Assembly (NCBI GenBank): GCA_029289015.1
Contig: JARFUL010000215.1
Coordinates: 1 to 7,345 of the forward strand
Length of the DNA: 7,345 nt
Source: Syntrophobacteria bacterium
GTDB lineage: Bacteria; Desulfobacterota; Syntrophobacteria; JARFUL01
Direction of reading: 5' to 3'
The notes below the pieces were generated by a model. It made no database searches. It was not told the origin of the DNA and saw only the letters and a program-made list of their open reading frames with translations. Made by a program: the position numbers and the translations under genes. Positions 5,516 through 7,345 of this stretch are shown piece by piece; position 1 is the stretch's first letter; every line of letters starts with the position of its first letter.

Positions 5516-5538
5516 CAGACAATTATCGTCATTGTCTG
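5516..5538. promoter_or_regulatory. Palindrome overlapping a -10-like element upstream of the pilin gene
   Basis: CAGACAAT (5516-5523) and ATTGTCTG (5531-5538) form a perfect 8-bp inverted repeat with a 7-bp spacer, a typical size for a dimeric regulator operator. On the minus strand GATAAT (5527-5522; 5 of 6 match to TATAAT) lies in its centre, but no good -35 is found 16-18 bp upstream, which would suit an activator-dependent promoter. It sits 52-74 bp upstream of the pilin start codon. The A-tract on the minus-strand side (5507-5501) rules out an intrinsic terminator in that direction. Confidence 0.5.
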
Positions 5539-5720
5539 GCCCCAAGATGCGGTGCGGGCCCTGCTGGCCGCCCTTTGTGGGTTAGGCTGGACTCCCCCTG
5601 TGCTTTGTCCGGTTATGGCCTATGATAAGCGCCCGGAGCCGCCGAGGCCGCGGGCTGAGTGCTGACGCGAATCCCCCCTTATTCGGTTAGAGAACCCTAT
5701 CCCTCAAGAAACCACATGCA

Positions 5721-5749
5721 TTTATCGTACAAATTTCTTCCCCTTGCAA
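5721..5749 (-). promoter_or_regulatory. Candidate promoter downstream of mraY, directed at the pilin gene
   Basis: On the minus strand TTGCAA (5749-5744) and GATAAA (5726-5721) are 17 bp apart, each matching 4 of 6 consensus positions. The stretch is AT-rich relative to its surroundings. If active, transcription would start about 250 nt before the pilin start codon and make a long leader. Confidence 0.35.
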
Positions 5750-5766
5750 GCTGGAGCCCTGCCGGC

Positions 5767-6873
5767 TCACCGTATCTTCATGGTGGCTAAAGAGATAAGC
5801 GCCAGTATCCCGGCTATGATCCAGAGCCTTATGACCACCTTGGTCTCAGCCAGCCCGCGGTACTGGAGCGAGTGGTGGAGCGGCGCGCGGTAAAAGAGCC
5901 TCCTTCCCAGCCACCTCACCCCTATCTTGTCCTGGATCTGGGAGGTGAGCGCCTCCGCGAGAAAGAGCCCTCCCAGGATGGGGAACAAGAGCTCCTGCTT
6001 GAGTAGCACCGATATCGCGGCCAGGAGCCCTCCGATGGCCAGTGAGCCGGTGTCGCCCATGAACACCTGCGCGGGGTAGGAGTTGTACCACAGAAAGCCC
6101 AGGCCCGCGCCCACGAACGCGGAGCAGACCACCGTAAGCTCTCCCGCGCCTTTTAAAAACGCGTACTGGAGGTATTTGGAGTAGATCGCGTTCCCCATCA
6201 CGTACCCGAAGACCCCCAGCACCAAAACCACGAAGATGGCCGGCATTATGGCCAGCCCGTCCAACCCGTCGGTGATGTTCACCGAGTTGGAGACCAGGAT
6301 CACGAACAAGAAGACGAAGAGCCCGTAAAAGAGCCTGGAAGATAAAAGCGGCCTCTTCAGGAAGGGCGCGTGCAGGGTGGTCCACTCCGGCGCGGGCAGG
6401 GGCGAGAGCTGGCCCGTTATTGCGAACACGAACAAGAGCGCGAACATACCCTGCAAAACGAGCTTGGTTACCTCGGACATCCCCCTGTCCCCCGAGCCGC
6501 GCCTGGCCTTTTTCAGGTCGTCCATGAGACCTATCGCGCCGAACCACAAGAGGGGCACGATGGAGTACCAGACGTAGAGGCTCTTCAGGTTGCACCACAG
6601 CATCGCGGAGGCAAGCACCGCAAACGCGATCACCACCCCGCCCATGGTGGGGGTGCCCGCCTTGTCGAAGGAGGAGGGGATCCCGGTCTCCCTCGCGGCG
6701 TCCAGTATGGCCTTTCTCTGGAGCCTCCGGATAAAGGGGCTCATCACCAGAAAGGTGATGAGTATCGCGGACAGGGCCGCGGCTATGGACCGAAAGGAGA
6801 TGTAGCCGAAGAGCCTGAAGAAGCCTAGCGCGTCGAAGCTCCTGTGGATATATAGGCCCAGGTGGTAGAGCAC
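5767..6873 (-). CDS. mraY: Phospho-N-acetylmuramoyl-pentapeptide-transferase family protein (MraY, divergent)
   Basis: A 368-aa polytopic inner-membrane protein of the MraY family (E. coli 360 aa), which makes lipid I from UDP-MurNAc-pentapeptide and undecaprenyl phosphate. The N-terminus MLYHLGLYIH and later ISFRS follow the MraY pattern. Conserved catalytic features are KAGTPTMGG (71-79), Asp118-Asp119 (GLMDDLKK), NITDGLDGLAI (199-209), FMGDTGSLAIGG (271-282; Asp274) and a C-terminal RLWII...LATMKIR. About ten hydrophobic segments are visible. Two motifs are unusual: the segment before KAGTPTMGG reads DAARETGIPSSFD instead of the usual GQxxRxxGPxSH, and the histidine motif is APLHHSLQ (333-335 HHS) instead of HHHFE. 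All acidic catalytic residues remain, so activity is likely. It lies outside a dcw cell-wall cluster. The GTG start overlaps the preceding HEAT gene stop (TAGTG). Either a divergent sole MraY or a paralogue. Confidence 0.9.
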   Translation of the reverse strand: MLYHLGLYIHRSFDALGFFRLFGYISFRSIAAALSAILITFLVMSPFIRRLQRKAILDAARETGIPSSFDKAGTPTMGGVVIAFAVLASAMLWCNLKSLYVWYSIVPLLWFGAIGLMDDLKKARRGSGDRGMSEVTKLVLQGMFALLFVFAITGQLSPLPAPEWTTLHAPFLKRPLLSSRLFYGLFVFLFVILVSNSVNITDGLDGLAIMPAIFVVLVLGVFGYVMGNAIYSKYLQYAFLKGAGELTVVCSAFVGAGLGFLWYNSYPAQVFMGDTGSLAIGGLLAAISVLLKQELLFPILGGLFLAEALTSQIQDKIGVRWLGRRLFYRAPLHHSLQYRGLAETKVVIRLWIIAGILALISLATMKIR

Positions 6874-7345
6874 TACTCCTCCCCCTTTTCGATTTCCAGC
6901 GCGTCCATGAGCCTCCCGAAGGTCTTCTTTATGGAGAAATGCGGCCTGAAGTCCGTCGCGGTGAGGAGGAACCTGCGGGCCCCTTTCAAGAGCTCGCCTG
7001 AACCTTCAACCTCCCCCCGCTCCGCAAGGCCGATTATCCCGATAAGCGCGGCCTCCCTGAGCCGCCAGAGCCTCCTGTCGTAGAACCCGAGGAGCCTACT
7101 CAGCACCTCCGGGCCCCGGCCCACCCGGCCCAGCGCCCTGGCCGCGGCCTCCGCGACCTCGAAGTGACGGTCCTCCAAAAGTCCCATCAGGCCGTCCTGG
7201 ACCTCCGGCTGCCTGGCAAAGCGATCCCCAAAGTGGGCCGCGGTGCGCGCGGCCTCGGCCCGCACCTCGTAGTAGGGGTCGCCGAAGGACTCGATGAGCG
7301 CGGCCTCCACCTCGTGGGTGAGCTTGTCCATCACCTTGAACGCGC
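6873..7345 (-). CDS. HEAT-repeat protein, C-terminal part (5' end outside window)
   Basis: The frame is open to the right edge, so the gene most likely begins beyond it; the GTG/ATG at 7334/7331 are probably internal. The visible 157 residues contain three HEAT-like helical pairs: LIESFGDPYYEVRAEAARTA, GLMGLLEDRHFEVAEAAARA and LGFYDRRLWRLREAALIGII, each with the D-x-x-x-x-V/L-R-x-x-A-A core. They end in a charged tail (ALEIEKGEE). HEAT repeats form scaffolds for protein contacts and have no catalytic residues of their own, so the role is unknown. The stop codon TAG shares a base with the mraY GTG, so the two are co-translated, which hints at a function linked to lipid I synthesis or simply at operon packing. 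No signal peptide or membrane helix is seen in this part. Confidence 0.8.
   Translation of the reverse strand, partial: AFKVMDKLTHEVEAALIESFGDPYYEVRAEAARTAAHFGDRFARQPEVQDGLMGLLEDRHFEVAEAAARALGRVGRGPEVLSRLLGFYDRRLWRLREAALIGIIGLAERGEVEGSGELLKGARRFLLTATDFRPHFSIKKTFGRLMDALEIEKGEE

Larger units (their letters stand above)
5465..5766 (-). other. Non-coding gap between the mraY homologue and the pilin gene
   Basis: About 300 bp with no convincing ORF on either strand. From the mraY side it holds: a GAGCC/GGCTC stem (5754-5758 with 5764-5768) touching the mraY stop without a T-run, so termination there is not obvious; a candidate minus-strand promoter (TTGCAA at 5749-5744, 17-bp gap, GATAAA at 5726-5721; 4 of 6 each); two small adjacent stems, GGTT/AACC (5685-5688 with 5693-5696) and CGAAT/ATTCG (5668-5672 with 5681-5685), the latter with an AAGGGGGG loop on the minus strand; and a GC-rich stem GCCCG/CGGGC around 5631-5655. 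Closer to the pilin lie the palindrome and the start-codon stem listed separately. A long structured 5' leader or a small RNA is possible. Confidence 0.4.

Noticed and set aside
5548..5640. Possible GEMM (c-di-GMP/cGAMP) riboswitch on the minus strand before the pilin
   Set aside because: It contains GCACAGGG- and CAAAG-like words, but the GAAA tetraloop stem and the closing helices of the class are missing or out of order; chance resemblance is more likely without a covariance-model hit.

Overview
The window is a GC-rich bacterial chromosomal segment with tightly packed, mostly translationally coupled housekeeping genes. Its codon use combines G/C-ending codons with frequent AGG (Arg) and ATA (Ile). 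Together with a Geobacter-like short type IV pilin and a class 1B (PyrD-PyrK) dihydroorotate dehydrogenase, this suggests a Desulfobacterota/Deltaproteobacteria-like or allied Gram-negative anaerobe. That assignment is inference; there is no rRNA or other lineage marker. I see no tRNA, rRNA, insertion sequence, CRISPR array or prophage.

Left half, plus strand (1-5147). The 3' end of an MBL-fold metallohydrolase gene is followed by pgeF (peptidoglycan editing factor), pyrK and pyrD. pgeF/pyrK and pyrK/pyrD overlap by a few bases. After pyrD comes a 211-bp AT-richer gap with three tandem TATTAT-type imperfect inverted repeats and a good sigma70-like promoter (TTGACA-N17-TATATT). This promoter drives a winged-helix/HTH protein gene that overlaps prmA (ribosomal protein L11 methyltransferase) by ATGA. 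A further leader carries a strong Shine-Dalgarno (SD) sequence, a 57-codon small ORF and then pyrE (orotate phosphoribosyltransferase). pyrK, pyrD and pyrE supply two consecutive steps of de novo UMP synthesis (dihydroorotate to orotate to OMP).

Right half, minus strand (5156-7345). Reading leftwards, a HEAT-repeat protein gene runs in from the right edge and is coupled (TAGTG) to a mraY-family gene with altered signature motifs. A roughly 300-bp structured leader follows, then a small type IV pilin gene that converges on pyrE with only 8 bp between the stops.

Points that stand out: (i) the 57-aa ORF before pyrE, with two competing hairpins over its SD; (ii) the TATTAT repeat cluster upstream of the HTH-prmA promoter; (iii) a pilin that keeps all six Geobacter PilA aromatic positions but lacks Pro22 and is longer; (iv) a palindrome over the likely pilin -10 and a stem over its start codon; (v) a MraY homologue with HHS in place of the HHH motif and a rewritten first cytoplasmic loop. 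No large novel system such as a defence island, array or biosynthetic cluster is visible.
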